Source: Bacillota bacterium
GTDB taxonomy: Bacteria; Bacillota; Clostridia; Oscillospirales; Ruminococcaceae
Assembly: GCA_023439605.1 (NCBI GenBank)
Contig: JAEXNS010000247.1
Span: forward strand, 1 to 15,919
Reading direction: 5' to 3'
DNA length: 15,919 bases
Shown: positions 15,539 to 15,919 of the stretch, in pieces
Position numbering within the stretch: the first letter of the stretch is position 1
Layout of the letters: every line of letters begins with the position of its first letter
Translations under genes and position numbers: made by a program
Notes under the pieces: generated by a model
What the model saw: only the letters and a program-made list of their open reading frames with translations
What the model was told of the DNA's origin: nothing
The model's database searches: none

Positions 15539-15919
15539 ATGAAATTAGGTATGGTTGGTCTCCCTAACGTAGGAAAAAGCACTTTATTTAACGCTTTGAC
15601 AAATGCAGGTGCAGAATCTGCAAATTATCCATTTTGTACTATAGATAAAAATATAGGAATTGTTGCCGTTCCAGATGAAAGATTGGATGCTCTTGCAAAA
15701 ATGTATAATCCAGATAAATTCACACCAGCAAATTTAGAATTTGTTGATATTGCTGGCCTTGTTAAAGGAGCTTCTAAAGGAGAAGGATTAGGAAATAAGT
15801 TTTTAGCGGATATTCGTGAGGTTGATGCTATAGTTCATGTGGTTCGTTGCTTTGAAAGCATGGATATAATTCATGTAGATGGTGAAATAAATCCTGCAAG
15901 AGATATTGAAACTATAAAT
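15539..15919 (+). CDS. ychF: Redox-regulated ATPase/GTPase YchF (partial)
   Basis: N-terminal 127 residues of the Obg-related P-loop protein YchF (OLA1 family), a ribosome-associated nucleotidase that unusually prefers ATP. The frame is cut by the right edge of the window; the full family length is about 365. Visible: the G1 loop GLPNVGKST at residues 7-15, the switch I region NYPFCTIDKNIGIV, the G3 region DIAGLVKGASKGEGLGN with the hydrophobic residue in place of the catalytic glutamine typical of the family, and FLADIREVDAIVHVVRCF. The ATG is eight bases after AAAGGA. Confidence 0.96.
   Translation, partial: MKLGMVGLPNVGKSTLFNALTNAGAESANYPFCTIDKNIGIVAVPDERLDALAKMYNPDKFTPANLEFVDIAGLVKGASKGEGLGNKFLADIREVDAIVHVVRCFESMDIIHVDGEINPARDIETIN

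Overview
The window is AT-rich chromosomal DNA from a Gram-positive anaerobe of the Bacillota, most likely class Clostridia. The evidence is strong AGGAGG-type ribosome binding sites, TTGACA/TATAAT promoters with 17-18 bp spacers, ATG/GTG/TTG starts, a Clostridia-style Tad locus, and an intracellular cellobiose phosphorylase that resembles in length and sequence the enzyme of cellulolytic clostridia such as Clostridium (Acetivibrio) thermocellum. I cannot name the species.

Layout. Positions 1-3140 (minus strand) hold a Tad pilus operon in the order tadZ, tadA, tadB, with tadB running off the left edge. tadA carries one in-frame TGA exactly where its Walker B region should have a glycine codon. 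A 96-bp repeat element has inserted between tadA and tadB. Positions 3342-4385 (minus) encode a membrane diguanylate cyclase. From 4632 onward everything is on the plus strand: birA, purB, secD-secF (4-base overlap), a xylose-isomerase-like TIM-barrel gene followed closely by nrdR, an aldose-epimerase-like gene, a GH94 cellobiose phosphorylase, and the start of ychF cut by the right edge.

The most notable non-coding content is a family of five short repeats at 724-819, 7199-7323, 11274-11409, 12531-12659 and 15285-15417. They are 96-136 bp long, have terminal inverted repeats (consensus GTTACTATTCAGCC) and a core of two adjacent hairpins, and occur in both orientations. Two copies are flanked by perfect 8-bp direct repeats (TATATTTC and TCTGTTTT), so they behave as non-autonomous transposable elements (MITE-like). 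No transposase is in the window. One core base pair changes as a compensated C-G/T-A swap between copies. The three gene-free stretches longer than about 300 bases (7197-7515, 12472-12788, 15225-15538) are each made of one repeat copy plus a promoter or terminator. No CRISPR array, tRNA, rRNA or recognised riboswitch was found.

How the genes work together. The Tad genes would build and power a type IVc pilus, and the neighbouring diguanylate cyclase makes the second messenger that commonly controls surface behaviour. Cellobiose phosphorylase splits imported cellobiose into glucose 1-phosphate and glucose, and the adjacent epimerase could interconvert sugar anomers. The rest are housekeeping genes: biotin-protein ligase, purine synthesis, Sec export, ribonucleotide reductase control and the YchF GTPase.
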